Shown here in pieces: positions 47,247 to 59,477 of a stretch of 64,000 nt of DNA (position 1 is its first letter; every line of letters begins with the position of its first letter). Origin of the DNA: Amyelois transitella (taxonomy: Eukaryota > Arthropoda > Insecta > Lepidoptera > Pyralidae); contig NC_083511.1 in the NCBI RefSeq assembly GCF_032362555.1, positions 7,006,001 through 7,070,000 on the forward strand, in the 5' to 3' direction. The notes beneath the pieces were generated by a model. It saw only the letters and a list, made by a program, of their open reading frames with translations, was not told the DNA's origin and ran no database searches. Position numbers and translations under genes: made by a program.

Positions 47247-47300
47247 AAAAGAAGAATCCAAGGTTATATTAGGTATTCCTTTGATTAGCTTTTACAATCT
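47247..47300 (-). mobile_element. SINE scrap
   Basis: It contains 'aaaagaagaatccaaggtta', 'ggtattcctttgattagctt' and 'ttacaatct', a short central piece of the SINE in reverse. Confidence 0.5.
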
Positions 47301-47309
47301 GCGCCGGAA

Positions 47310-47450
47310 GAAAAACAGATCGATAGATAAAACTCTTTATTGCACCATACGAGTAAAACATACAAAACAGATAGAGATGGTACAAAAGCGGACTTATCGC
47401 TAATGCAATCTCTTCCAGTCAACCTTTCGGTGGAAGGAAACCAAACAGCT
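47310..47450 (-). mobile_element. LINE 3'-end fragment related to the CR1-like element
   Basis: On the + strand: 'aaaactctttattgcaccat', then 'agcggacttatcgctaatgc' and 'aatctcttccagtcaacc'. The last part matches the 3' UTR of the LINE at 30.7 kb ('ggcggtcttattgctaaaag', 'caatttcttccagacaacc'). Read on the minus strand it ends in AATAAAGAG. It is dead and heavily 5' truncated. Confidence 0.7.
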
Positions 47451-47814
47451 TGCACCTATAGGCCTTTTCATATTTGCTTATCTCGAAAAAAAAAGAAATA
47501 ATTTTGTTAAGATAATACTCGTAGTTCAATAAATTAAACTAATGAAAATAATGTATTCGGTTGGCCTCAAATGAATCTTTAGTAAAAATTCAATAACCAC
47601 AGCAACTGTAATAGATTCAGATACAAGAACAGACAAATTGGTATTCTTAGGATGAAATCTCTTCAGTGATTTGTATTCGCTAATAAGAGTTTAAGACAAA
47701 TGATTCAATAAATCGTGTAGCTAGTTCACAGTCACAGTTTATGTATTTAATGAACATTTATGTCCAAGGATTTCTCATTGCTGCTATTGTAGTAGACACT
47801 TCCTGGATTGGATG

Positions 47815-47890
47815 GGTCAGGTTTTTAAACAAAGTGACTCCCATCTGATCTGACCTTTGCAGAGGAACCTAACCCATATCGGATCATGGG
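47815..47890 (+). repeat. Dispersed repeat fragment
   Basis: It contains 'gtcaggtttttaaacaaagt', 'gactcccatctgatctgacc' and 'gcagaggaacctaacccata', the same family as 29097-29180. Confidence 0.6.
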
Positions 47891-50017
47891 TACCACAGAT
47901 GTGTTCAAATCCTTTTGTCTTAATAGAAAATATTGATTACTTTTCACGCGGGCGGAGCCGTGGGGAAATGCTAGTAATATTATAGGCAGAAAAGATTTGT
48001 ATTCATGTTTAAACGAATTAACTAAAAGACACCTGTATTGACGAAATTAGGTACAGACATGGAATAGACCTTAAGAAGTAACATACTGTTGTGAAAATTT
48101 CCATGGGAGCGAGCCATAACATAGTTTAATATGAGAACCTAATCCCTTGTCATTGTTAGGAGGGATCTGCAAAGACTGAATTAAACGTCGGCTGAGATTG
48201 ACGATGTGACGCCTCGCGTTGGAAGGTTCCTCACCTAACAACAGAGATAGATTGCGCCTCTTTCGAGGCGGATCAAAAATTGGAATCAAATTAAAATCAT
48301 GTAAAGGTAAATATGTATATCAATTTTAATTCCTCCACTTTGTATTCATCTCTTTAACCAGTAAAATAAATAATGATCATTTTCACTAGTTCGTATTTGT
48401 TGAAAATTGAGACAATGGCGAAAGATAGCTCAGACAGAGCGGTTGAAATTTCAGGCAATATTGTGTCGTCAGGTAGATGCTCATAAAATCAATGTACATA
48501 ATTTTTGTGGTCAGGGTAGATAAAACAGTCAAGAATTTATAATAAAAGTTTTTAGAGTTCTGAATATAGTTAAAAGAAATGGTCTTAAAACTGAAGACGC
48601 CGTAGTACAAAACCGGCGAAAAAGAAATGACCAGAAGTGGACTCCAGGCCCCAAAGTTTTGAGGCGAATAGTGAAGTAGCTGGGATCACGATGAGAGGAA
48701 AGGTAAGTTTAAGGGCTTAAATTGCTCTGGCCATGTTCACCATATCATTAATATATTTCCATACTTTTATCAGTTTAAAGCCGTTAGTTTGAAGTGTACA
48801 CAGGAAAAGGTTCAAATGATTAGAATGATCCGCCGGAGCTTAGATCAACTTACAGAAATGCCTTTAAATGGATCTTCAGACCAATACGGATTCGGAGCGC
48901 TTAAAACCAATAAGCCGGTTTATATACAAACTTAGTCCTTTCGTCACGGTACAGTTGAATATGTAGAAACCAGAAGGTAAGTAAGTAATTAAAAAAAAGA
49001 TTCTACCTGGATAGACTAACATATCAGTTTTTTGAAATACTTATTTGAATAACCATCTAAATTCAAATAAATCTTTAAGAGAAAGACTGTGGCTGTGTAC
49101 GATTTTCTTTATCATAAAGTGAATTAACCTCTACCAAGATTCAATATAGCGCGAATACACAAAATCCTAATTTTTTTTTATTTTGTAATTGCGAATACTG
49201 AATAAGCGGAGTTTGTTAAGGGTAGTATGTGATAAGTAATGCTTCACTTACTGTAAAATGTCTGCATTTTGGAAATTTATGGTGCACTAAGTTTGTAGTA
49301 ATTTTCATGACATTGAGATCAAAAGAACCACTTACCTCTTTTTTACAAAATAGGTAAGATACGTCATTACCTTCTGATACTTTGCTATACCGCGTCGTTC
49401 TACCGTACGAGTACGTTAACTTAATCCTTTTCACGGTTTGTTTTGAATGGACACAGATGCTTGGGCGGTGTCTCAAAGGCCGAGGTTCACTAGTGGTTTA
49501 TGGACCTTAGTTGTTGATTGCTTGGGTCGTGTTTGTTATTACATACGATTTTAGAGTTGCTAATGATGTAGGTATAGTCTTCGAATAGGCAACCGGAACT
49601 GTAAGTGATCTCTCTCTCATCTTGTGTGTTGATTGGCGTCAACAGGCACTTCGGTTTAGGCACAGAGGAATGTATCAGGCCAATTTTAAAGACAATTGTG
49701 TCATATATAGTGGTATACAATTTAAAATTAGAAAAATCCCAGGCGAGATCGTGGTAACGCATTCGATTAGCTGTTAAAATAAGGCACCTACTTACGTCAT
49801 TGTATTATTGGGAGTTGGGGTCCTTATGAAAGGGAGAAAAAAACCTTTTTAGGATTTACCATAAATACCTAATGCTATTTTTACAGATTTGTTCATAAAT
49901 TTATTATAAAACAAAAAGGTTGTCTGCCTCTGTTTGTTACTAAGTCTTCTTTTAAACAACGTTTGCCGAACTTTTCATTGCTATTACGACAATTTATTTC
50001 CGAAAGGTTTTAATATG

Positions 50018-50281
50018 TACATACATTCATACATATGGTCACGTCTATATCCCTTGCGGGATAGACAGAGCCAACAGTCTTGAAAAGACTGAATAGCCAC
50101 ATTCAGCTTCTTGGCTAAATGATAGAATTGAGATTCAAATAGTGACAGGTTGCTAGCCCATCGCCTAAAAAAGAATCCCAAGCTTGTAAGCCTATCCCTT
50201 AGTCGCCTTTTACGACATCCATGGGAAAGAGATAGAGTGGTCCTATTCATTTTTGTATTGGTGCCGGGAACCACACGGCAC
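50018..50281 (-). mobile_element. Full-length SINE-like element
   Basis: On the + strand: (taca)n, 'ggtcacgtctatatccc', 'ttgcgggatagacagagcca', 'aagactgaatagccacattc', 'attcaaatagtgacaggttg', 'cccttagtcgccttttacga', 'agatagagtggtcctattca' and 'tgccgggaaccacacggcac'. It is very similar to the copies at 26.4 and 59.5 kb, implying recent activity. Confidence 0.92.
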
Positions 50282-50619
50282 TGTAAACATGTAAATCATT
50301 ACCTGTGATACTGGGCCGGGTCGCTAGTATGAAACAAACAATAAGGAAATATCGTATGTCATTGTACATTTAGGTCCTTTCAGTCATAAATTTATCAGCT
50401 TACATACTCCCAAAGGATGGAATACTTGTGAAATAAAACGCTAATGGATGTAATAATGGGAAAATGCCGGATTAATGACGCCTCAGTTGTTTATATATTA
50501 AGCTTTAATAAGAATAATGGCATGGAAAATCCCTGGCAATGAAGTTTTATTAAAATTACTTGTTTGGCCGAACTCGGATTTGGGAGGGAAAATTACAAAA
50601 TAATAATTATGATTAGGTA

Positions 50620-50830
50620 TATAACTAGAGTACCCCCGCGGCTTTGCCCGCTTGAATCACGTCAATTTCCGTTCCCGTGAAAATTAAGGGGAAATCTTTC
50701 TTAGTGCACCCCTAGACCACATAAGACAAGTAAAAATTCAAATCTTGAGCCAGCGGTTTGCGCTATGCTTTAATATTTAAGTCAATCAGTCAGTTAGTGT
50801 CCTGTTTTATACATTATGATAGTTTATAGA
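50620..50830 (+). repeat. Dispersed repeat, sister of 29640-29825
   Basis: It contains 'agagtacccccgcggctttg', 'tttccgttcccgtgaaaatt', 'cagtcagttagtgtcctgtt' and an AT tail. Landmarks follow the same order as in the 29.6-kb copy. Confidence 0.6.
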
Positions 50831-53800
50831 GCGAGATTCTACTCGTGAAAGCCTGCTCGTTCTATTGTTCTTACAGATTCGAATCCTTTCGCGGCTCAAA
50901 ACAGGGACTTTATTATACTTAGTGCATATTGTGTTACTTGACTAATTGTGTGACATTATCTTGTAACCGCAATAATCTGATGATCTGAATTGGCTTCATG
51001 TTCAATACCAAAAATCATCATATCATTTAATTACATTGTAGAGAAACAATTATTCTTTACTTAAGAGTTTTATTGCCTTTACTGATTGAAGAGTCGTCTA
51101 GAATGATTAATAAATAAAATATTTGAAACTTTCTGCTTGAGGTTAAAAAGTTTTATAAAAATATTTTATTTGGTGAGCAGTCTGGATGATCTTTCATTGT
51201 AAAGACAAATCATACGTTAATATGCACGCTCGTACATGATACCTACATTATTTTAAATAACAACTAATTCACATACTCAGATTTATGTGGCGCATTTATG
51301 TGGCGTATCTTTGATGCTTAATATTTCGTTCTTTGATATTTGAAATAAAACCGTCCAGGTGGAAAAACTAAGACAAACACCAGGATATAAATCATTTTCT
51401 TTTTGTTGCCACGTCAAATAAAAAGACTCACGTCTTGTAACTATCGATTGCAGTGAAGCATTACCAGTGCAGGTTCTGCTTAACTTCAAACAACCACAAC
51501 TTTTGTAACTAACTTCACTAAGTACTCCGAAGTTTTCCGACCTGATCCAGAATTTGCTAAGCGAACTACTTTTCTTTCATACGGGTATTTTCAAAGGCTT
51601 AAGTTGTGAGTAGCGAAATCCAATCTTTATTCATTTGTCGAGATTCCAGTTTTCTTCAAATTAGTAAAGTTATTTTGGAAAGTATCAAGTAGGCAAACAA
51701 GCTTATACAAACTGAGGAAAATTTATACGCCCTTTTGAAGAACCTTATGTTGAATATTCGAGAAAATCGGGAGCTTATGTACTTCATCCCTTTTTATCAT
51801 CTTCTATATTTAACTAGAATAGTATAATTTTGTACTTTCTATTTATAAAAAAATTAGGTTAGGTTGTTTATTTTTTCATTGTTTTATTTATACCAGTCAT
51901 CTTTAATTATAAGGATATACTACTGTTTATTCAAATGAAAAAATGACGAGCAGCTATTAGTCGCTACTTATATTTATATTGTTTGTATGTGCCTTACGAG
52001 TCCCTCGTAAAAAACTAAGTATTAATCCTTTAAAATAACTTATAAGCGACACCACTACTTATTCATAATAAGTTGTTGACATGTTGCGAACTCTGGCGAG
52101 ACAATTCTGTTATATAATTTTTCCTGACATAAGGGTCTATCGGTGTTCCTCGGGGGACGAATTCAGGCCACAGATTCAGGCGTAAATAAAAAGTGTTCTT
52201 TCCCGCGAGACAACCCTCCGGTTTGTTTATTTGTTGATGCTACTTTAACCAGCTTTGAATATATGTGTGCTACTCGACCGACTTTGTTTGCATGCTAATG
52301 GATATTTTTAGCGGGAAAATAATTAATTAATATTTAATACATTGAAAAATGTTATTCATATGGATTGATAGCTTTTATGCCATCTATAAGTACATTTATA
52401 ATTAATTATTTTTGATGTATGCTTGATCAAAATAAGGTTAAGGTTAATATTAAAATTATTATTTAAAAATATATACAAAAGATAAAAGCAATTATTTAAA
52501 AAATGCCATATTAAATTATATTTTTAAGCAAATAAAACAACATATTGCAGGCTAGTCGTAAATCTTTTACAATAGGAATAAAACTGAGGTAACCACCCCT
52601 TAAGAACATAGTTTTATAGAAAGGAAGTCTTGTACCAAAAGTCCCCTAAAAATGTCAGTGGCTATGGAGATCAGCGGTAGTTAAGCTTGAACGATGTTAT
52701 AATCATAATGGTCGTTTTATACACATTAGTTTTTTATAAACTTTTTGATAATTTTGATCCAAGGATTTAGAAAGAACCTAAAACTTTATATTACTAGCCA
52801 TATTGTTACCCTGTTAACTAGTTTTGATTATCTCATATTCACCTATGTATATTTTCATGCAAGGTCGTCAATTTTAGTCTGAGTTTTCACTCGAATGTTC
52901 TCGATTTGATCAAAGTGCATTTGTCAAGGCCTTGCTCTTATTTCTTCATGATATAAGTTAAGCTGAATCAGAGATATAGTGGTGACAGTAGATTGTTTAA
53001 ATTCGAGACGAGAAAATATTTTTAACAAAAAATATTTTTTTTTTGGTCGATAGATTTAATAACGATTACCTTTTTTTTTAAAAAAATATATTTTTTTATA
53101 AGTAACCTTTCATGTATTAACACGCTTGGTCTCCGAGTTTATAACATGTCTCGATACTTTACTTCTATACATTTAGTGTTTTGTTCCGACGTCTAATAAA
53201 TCCCGTGACTAAATGCTTCCTGGCACACCCACTGCATCGTAACCTCCGCATTTGATCTAATTACGTAGATAAAACCATTTGTGGAGAACTACAAGTTTAT
53301 TGAGTTTTCTAGTTTACATAATTGTAAACCTTCATTAATCGTACGTTGTGTTCTTTAAGGAACCAGGTAGATTCGATTTTTATTTACTGAAATAATCTGA
53401 GCTTTTGGCGGAAAACTCACCAAAGCTACAACAAAGATAAAGAAATAGGTACAGTACTGTCTTTATAAATTAGTTGAGACATAAGAGGTCAGGTTTTCTG
53501 TCTTATCAATTATCGGCCAGTTTAATTCATAACTTCAATAGTAATAAAAAAATTAAACTTATTTTTGAATAAATATTTGCTTATAAAAATTATTTATACA
53601 GTTTATATGATTATTTATGAGGCATTTTATTACGTTATGTAAGTACTTAAGGAGTACGCGCATAAAATAATGTTCGTATTTCGAGGAAAATTCAGGCAAA
53701 GCTGTATGCTACTAAACTGCATCCAAACGAGTGACTAACGAGTTTTGGATTGTTCGCCAGCGACTACCAATGGATTTTTGATTAAAACCATTTGCTGCGT

Positions 53801-55666
53801 GCTATACAAATTTTGGGGTAAAATCTACATAAGTTCTTATATCCTAAATTAGTAAGCAATTTTTAATTAGGATCTATATGCTTAACCTTACCGGGGTGAC
53901 ATAGTCACTGCGTGACAAAACCCCTTTCTAATAAGTATAAAATAATAAAAAAAAACTATATGCTTACCTATTTATTGTTTTCAAGAGCATTTTTATATTG
54001 TTTTTAATTTTTTATACTCAATAGTGGCGATTTTCAGAAATTATAATTCGAAGAAACTTTAAAATTTATGCAGAAAAAAGATTCGTGTGACTAATTTATC
54101 TATATATATATAAGATAATCTATTTTATTTATGACATTTTTATATTAAAGAAAATAAAGTAAGTGAGTATGTATTATGTTTCCCTTTCACGAGAAATACA
54201 GCTTAAAAGTTAGAATGGTAAAATTTGCAGCTGAGCAAAACCGCGGGCCGGAGTAACTATCTAATAAGCTGCAATATCAAGGCATGGCCGATGTGGTAGC
54301 GAAAGATAAGGTCATGTTTCCCGTGCAGTTTATTCTGGGTTAATGTCGCAACGAAATTCAGTTTAGGAACAAGCATACTTAAAGTATAAGCCTGGCACAC
54401 TTGTAAAAAAATAAGTTAAAACATAAAGATTACTGCTTAAGGTCCCCGGGGCAATTAAAGAGTAATTGCATTTGTACGAAGATAAGTCTGTAATTGAATT
54501 AAAATGATCACTGAACTGGCGAATAAAAGGGTAAAATGGAAGACAGAAAAATAAAGAACGGAAACAATTAAACTTTGAATAGAAAGTTGAAACGCAAAAA
54601 TGTTGGTTAGAGTTTGGATACGTTAACTTTTTATCATTCTCCAGTTAACTTCATGACACATGCAGATTAACATGTCACATGGAACTGTACGTCTGTGACA
54701 GTGATTTGTGACTAGTTGCGTGATAAAAGAATTGCATAAAAGTTTTACCAAATCGTTAAATCCGTATTTCGCGTCGGCCTATTTAATTTTGGCACGATAA
54801 CATTTGCGTGACAAAATTAAACAGTGGATACAATTACGCTAACTGTTAATGACGCACTCGATTGTCACTAGTGTTACTTTAAATAATACCTATTATGTGA
54901 TGCAAAATGTTCCGATTACTAGATTATATGGGATTGAATGAATTGTTGGATTTGGGAATTGTTGTAAAGTGACATCTAGTAGGATTCGGTTCAGCTCATA
55001 AAAATCATACTGTGACTAGGTATACCTGTGATATTCTCTAGTGAGTGGCTTTCACGAACTTTAGATTTATTGTTAAAGTTTAGAGAGAAAATATTCATCA
55101 TTATGTAGGCAGGTATTCGAAGGTATTTCCTAAAAAATCTTTCTTTGTTCACATTTCTTAAATTGCCACGTCATCACAGAATTTATTAATATTCTGCCAG
55201 CACTACCAAAAGACCGAAAGATTCAAAAGCATTCAATTTTTTAATGCACAATTAATCACTGCGAAATTAAGTTTGTTTGTTTTTCTTTACTTGGTGAAGT
55301 GTTAAATTAAAATTAATTTACTTACGCATAATTCTGGATATTTTTTAAAACAATGCCGTTTATTTAAGATTTCCGCAACCATGCCTGATTTATCTTGAGA
55401 TCTGTTCTGGATTAAAACCGGGATGCGGGGTGTGACTTAATCTCTTGAAATACGATTTGAGCGGTAGGCTTATCTCAAGTGAAAACGCGTGGCAAAATAA
55501 TTTGTTGCGACGTTTTGTTTATCTGCGGTTAAAAGGAATAAAATTTGTTACTGGCCTATAAATTGTTTCAAGGGCTCATTTTAGATTAAAAAAGAATCAA
55601 GGAAAATGTTTCCTTGGATTTTTTTTGTTTCAAAGCAATTCCAGATACCAGTATTAGTTATGACTC

Positions 55667-55698
55667 TTTGTTTTGGAAAACTTTATTTCCAAAACAAA
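55667..55698. repeat. Perfect hairpin, 13-bp arms
   Basis: TTTGTTTTGGAAA and its exact complement TTTCCAAAACAAA flank a 6-nt loop. A second hairpin (AATCAAGGAAA / TTTCCTTGGATT, one bulge) lies about 50 bp upstream at 55591-55620. Confidence 0.8.
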
Positions 55699-58171
55699 AC
55701 GTTATTTTACGAAATGTACTAATAGATATATATGTGTATAGCTTCGAGGTGAATTTTGGCTTGCATTTGAAATGAACCGAAAAAAAATAAAAGCTAATCA
55801 ATCTACAGGGTAATTATTTCTGCGGTTGTGTGCACAAATTTTGATATTTGTAGTAGGGCACATATTAAGTACAGTAAAAGTATTTTTGCTTCTACTCCTC
55901 TATTTTAAACTATACAAATTCAATGTTCGTTTAAAATATCATGTATTATGATACTGATTTGTAGCCAATTTTTCTTTACGATACGGAAGGACATGAACTT
56001 TGCTAATTAAAACTTTGATCATTTTTTAAAAAAAATATTTTGAAAATGCCGCCGTAGGGGCTTCGGAGACACTTAATTTGGATAATGTACTAAGTTTAAA
56101 AAGTATACGCAATATCCTTAAGCCGTTGCATACACCTGCCATCAAATTTCCATTTTTTTTGATAAGCAAGATTTATTAAAATTATAATTTTTATCCATAC
56201 TTTCCCTAGTCGTAAGTCCTTAATAAGGCATTTATTTAGTACACGCTTAAATATTATTTTAGATTACCTTCATTAAGAGAGTCATGAATGTGGGTGAACC
56301 GATGAGTATTCATTCGTGACAACTAAAGAGCTGTAATTTTTATCTAATTATTGATGTGAAGTATTATGTATGAAGCATTAGAGGATTATTAGAAGATTAA
56401 TAAATGCACAGCGGAAACCAGTGTTTCAATTTCGCTTCACTTAGCATTCATGCATATATTCACATAGTTGTTATAGTCACATCTCATACATAGTCGTGCG
56501 CCCAAGGAAAAATTTGAAAATTTCTATGCATGCAAAGTCCTTGGCAGAGGCTTATATTAAAATAAGAGTAAGTATTCAATTCCTTAACATTTAAAACCGC
56601 GATTAAAGGCTTCCACTCAGCGACTGAAACTATGTAGGGTAGATACCTGCAATTATGAACTTTCAACGAGCTTCACAAGTTGCTCTGCATTTTCCTTGGC
56701 AGGTAATAAGCTATTGCGTGCTTTATACAACTTTGTGAAAATTTATTAGTAAATACACATTACGAACTTAAAAAATATACACTATTTTCTATCTGCGGAT
56801 TTAAATTGGCATTCTGTTTATAATATACTTACAGTAATATGTAAAATAATTGTAAGTAAATGTCATCCCTTAGATCTCTCTCCCTTCTATGTATGTAGAG
56901 AAATAATCAAGCTTAAGAAAGTTTCACGATATAGTTAGAATCATTAGGCATTTTGAAATCAGTAGTTTTCATACAATGACCTGGTTTTCATTTTTAAAGG
57001 ATACATTTGGATTGAAATTATGTTTCAGTAGAGACCATACAAGTAGTCTGTCCCGAACAATCAGCGAAGTCAGCTAGTATCTAGCCTTAAATTTTTAAAG
57101 TATGAAATTAAAAACTAATACGATTTTTTTTTGCCCAAATGTCATCCAAACCTTTTGAAATTGAAAGCCAGGTTACGTTGATCAAAAAATTTGCAATTCA
57201 TATAATACCTATTGCCTTACTACCTCGTAATACCGATAGTAAGCTACTGTTAAATATCACTTCCGAATGGAGTGCCATCCACACTATAGATCACATACAC
57301 CACATTCAGACTGTCCTTCGGTTAAGTCACTACCGAGAACTGATAAATTTAGTACAGACCTATACACATAAATCGTGCAAATAGTTTGGTTGCAGTGGCG
57401 TTAACAATTAAACGGTATGTCGAATCAGGAGGCAGGAAACTCTGCATATTGGTGTCTCGTATCTATCTAATCTATACCTATAAAAGAGTTAGTGTCTGAC
57501 TGATTGACTAGTCTTATATATTACTGGTCTAATATATATTTATAGGTTTAAAAATTTTAAATATGGCACGTAGATTCCTTATGACATTTACATATGTCAT
57601 AAGCGGTCAGTTAATCAGTCAGGGAAATTAACGCTAATTTTTTGGTTGCACTCATCAAAAAAACACATATTACGTAAAACGTTTTTTTAACTTATATCAA
57701 TTTATTGAGTTATTAATTACAGAAGGATAAAATGTTAAACTCAAACACGATCGCTCAGTTTTGTTCCAAGCGTAGCGGGATTTGGTCGTCAACTTCCGCT
57801 TTTATAGACATACGCCAATTTTTAGATATGGCATCTGATTTATTCGCGATCCCCAGGGCGAGGGGTTATACTCGATCGTAGAAAATCGATTGTACTAAAT
57901 CATTGGTATATCAACACGTATTTATAAAACGAAGACTTAGAAGGGAACGGATTGATGAGCTGAAAATTTTTAGTAGAGATAAGAAAAAAATATATAGTTT
58001 TTTCATTAAGAAAATACGGTTACAATAAGCGTCAGTTTGCAGATATAAATGTACGTACTTGTCATCTCAAAAGGAATTAATTACAGCTACCAATAATAGC
58101 GTACCTACCACTTAGTATAGGCATTCGCAAGTGTGGCAGGTAATTTGAGGTAATCTATCACGAATAGCCTA

Positions 58172-58679
58172 AGAGCTAGTGAACCCTCCGAGTAACGGTG
58201 TTCCTGTAAGGCTAGAAATTTGTAGAGTGATGATTCATAGCACACCAAGGCCAAAAATCATGACCTGGCAGGCATCTGCCCTGCACGTCATCAACACTTT
58301 TATTTCTTAAAATGTAAAATACATAGGAAAAAAATACTTCCTGCTGTAAGCTTCAAAATTTAATATCATCTATTTTATACATTGATAATTATATAAAAAA
58401 ATTGCCAGGCGATTAGAGTAAGCAGAAGTACCTGCCAGGTGCATCGAGAACTGCACAGTTTAGGAAGAAAAATAAACTTTCTTCTGTAAAGTTGAAATTT
58501 AAGTATATGTTTTAGTATATCATTTAGAAGAAATGTGTACAATGACAGGCGGTTCTGAACAGCATAAGACCTTGACAGGCGAGGGTAAGATGCTAAGAAC
58601 GTGCGAGTAAGAGGCGTAACGTAAATGCATGTAGTGTCAGTGACATGTAAGAAAGTTAAAAATTATAGATGCAATATAC
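58172..58679 (+). repeat. Left arm of a 508-bp perfect inverted repeat
   Basis: Read line by line, this arm is identical to the reverse complement of 59734-60241 with no mismatch or gap found. The match stops abruptly: outside 58172 and 60241 the flanks differ at once, and inside it decays after 58679/59734. The arm contains diverged internal units starting 'ctgtaag' at about 58204, 58344, 58484 and 58645, and recurring GCCAGG/ACAGGC motifs. No ORF is present. Confidence 0.95.
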
Positions 58680-58984
58680 GTATTTTACTAATTGTTATGT
58701 AATTTACACGTTTTTTCATATTAATTATCATCATCATCCGACACTTCTTCACTACTACTTTTTTATCATCACCCGACTCTTTTTTATATCGTATCCTCCT
58801 ATATCGTTTTCCTCCTCTGAAAAAATATTTCTATAAATTAATAATGTCATAAAGAATGGAATATCGCGTTCAATTACATAGGACTGTATATGGAATCTTA
58901 TTGAATCAAATAACTGTATATTATACCTGAAATGTATTCTACAGTTAAAAATTCATTCATTCTTCAGAAAAACAAAAATGCACT

Positions 58985-59240
58985 AATCTATATCTATACA
59001 TATAATAAATCTGTAGAAGGGTCAATTCTGTACATTGAAAATATTGAAAAAATAAATAGCAGAAACCCAAATATGTGATTAAAAAAATTTTTGTCTGTCT
59101 GTCTGTATGTTCAGGCATCACGTGAAAACTAACGGTTCGATTTCGATGAAACTTGGTATAATTATACCTTATTATCCTGGGCATAAAATAGGATACTTTT
59201 TATCCTGGAAAAATACGTAGAAAAAAAATCTTGATTTTTC
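58985..59240 (+). repeat. Dispersed repeat in the palindrome spacer
   Basis: It contains 'tctatacatataataaatct', 'ttttgtctgtctgtctgtat', 'cggttcgatttcgatgaaac', 'ttggtataattatacc' and 'aggatactttttatcctgga'. This is a common lepidopteran repeat pattern, also seen in part at 25920-26205. Confidence 0.6.
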
Positions 59241-59244
59241 AGTT

Positions 59245-59477
59245 TTATCCACAGACATTGTTCTGTAGAACCGCGAACACACGTTGCGTTACCCGCAGTG
59301 GATGAAGCGCCGTAACCTGTAGCGCCGAAAGTCGGCTTTGGCTTGAACTGTTTGCGGCAAACGCGGGCTGTCTTTATTATTGGAATTAATAATATTGTAT
59401 GCGTGTAATAACCCATGGGTGGAATAACTGTTCTTTTTTGTGGCGACTTTAGACATTTTCTGCCGGTGATACCACGA
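59245..59477 (-). other. Open minus-strand segment of unknown origin
   Basis: A minus-strand frame (59162-59527) stays open through this segment and into the SINE head. The unique part includes KQFKPKPTFGATGYGASSTAG and NATCVRGSTEQC. A second frame (59289-59522) is also open. GC content is higher than its surroundings. I do not recognise a protein. The frame has no start outside the SINE, so it may be a captured fragment or repeat DNA rather than a gene. Confidence 0.25.

Larger units (their letters stand above)
41256..50017. other. Long non-coding stretch
   Basis: It contains a diverged direct repeat (41830-41915 and 42535-42640), a hairpin at 42167-42222, three SINE copies packed at 44521-45955, a SINE scrap and a LINE 3' end at 47247-47450, and repeat fragments at 47815-47890 and 47935-47990. 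The ORFs at 41913-42146, 45161-45388, 48071-48289 and 49216-49762 have no recognisable family and look like chance frames. Confidence 0.5.
50282..58171. other. Long non-coding stretch
   Basis: It contains a dispersed repeat at 50620-50830, AT-rich sequence, a forkhead/POU-like patch near 52200-52340, a cluster of TGACA-type sites at 54640-54880, and two short hairpins at 55591-55698. The ORF at 57139-57384 (81 aa) is unrecognised. No coding exon is supported. Confidence 0.5.

Noticed and set aside
50860-50900. Second tRNA-like B-box GATTCGAATCC
   Set aside because: No matching A-box at proper distance and no cloverleaf.
58728-58825. Acidic peptide (SSEEVSDDDDN) on the minus strand resembling the N terminus of some transposases
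   Set aside because: The frame has stops a few codons upstream and right after; it is simply a pyrimidine-rich stretch read in reverse.
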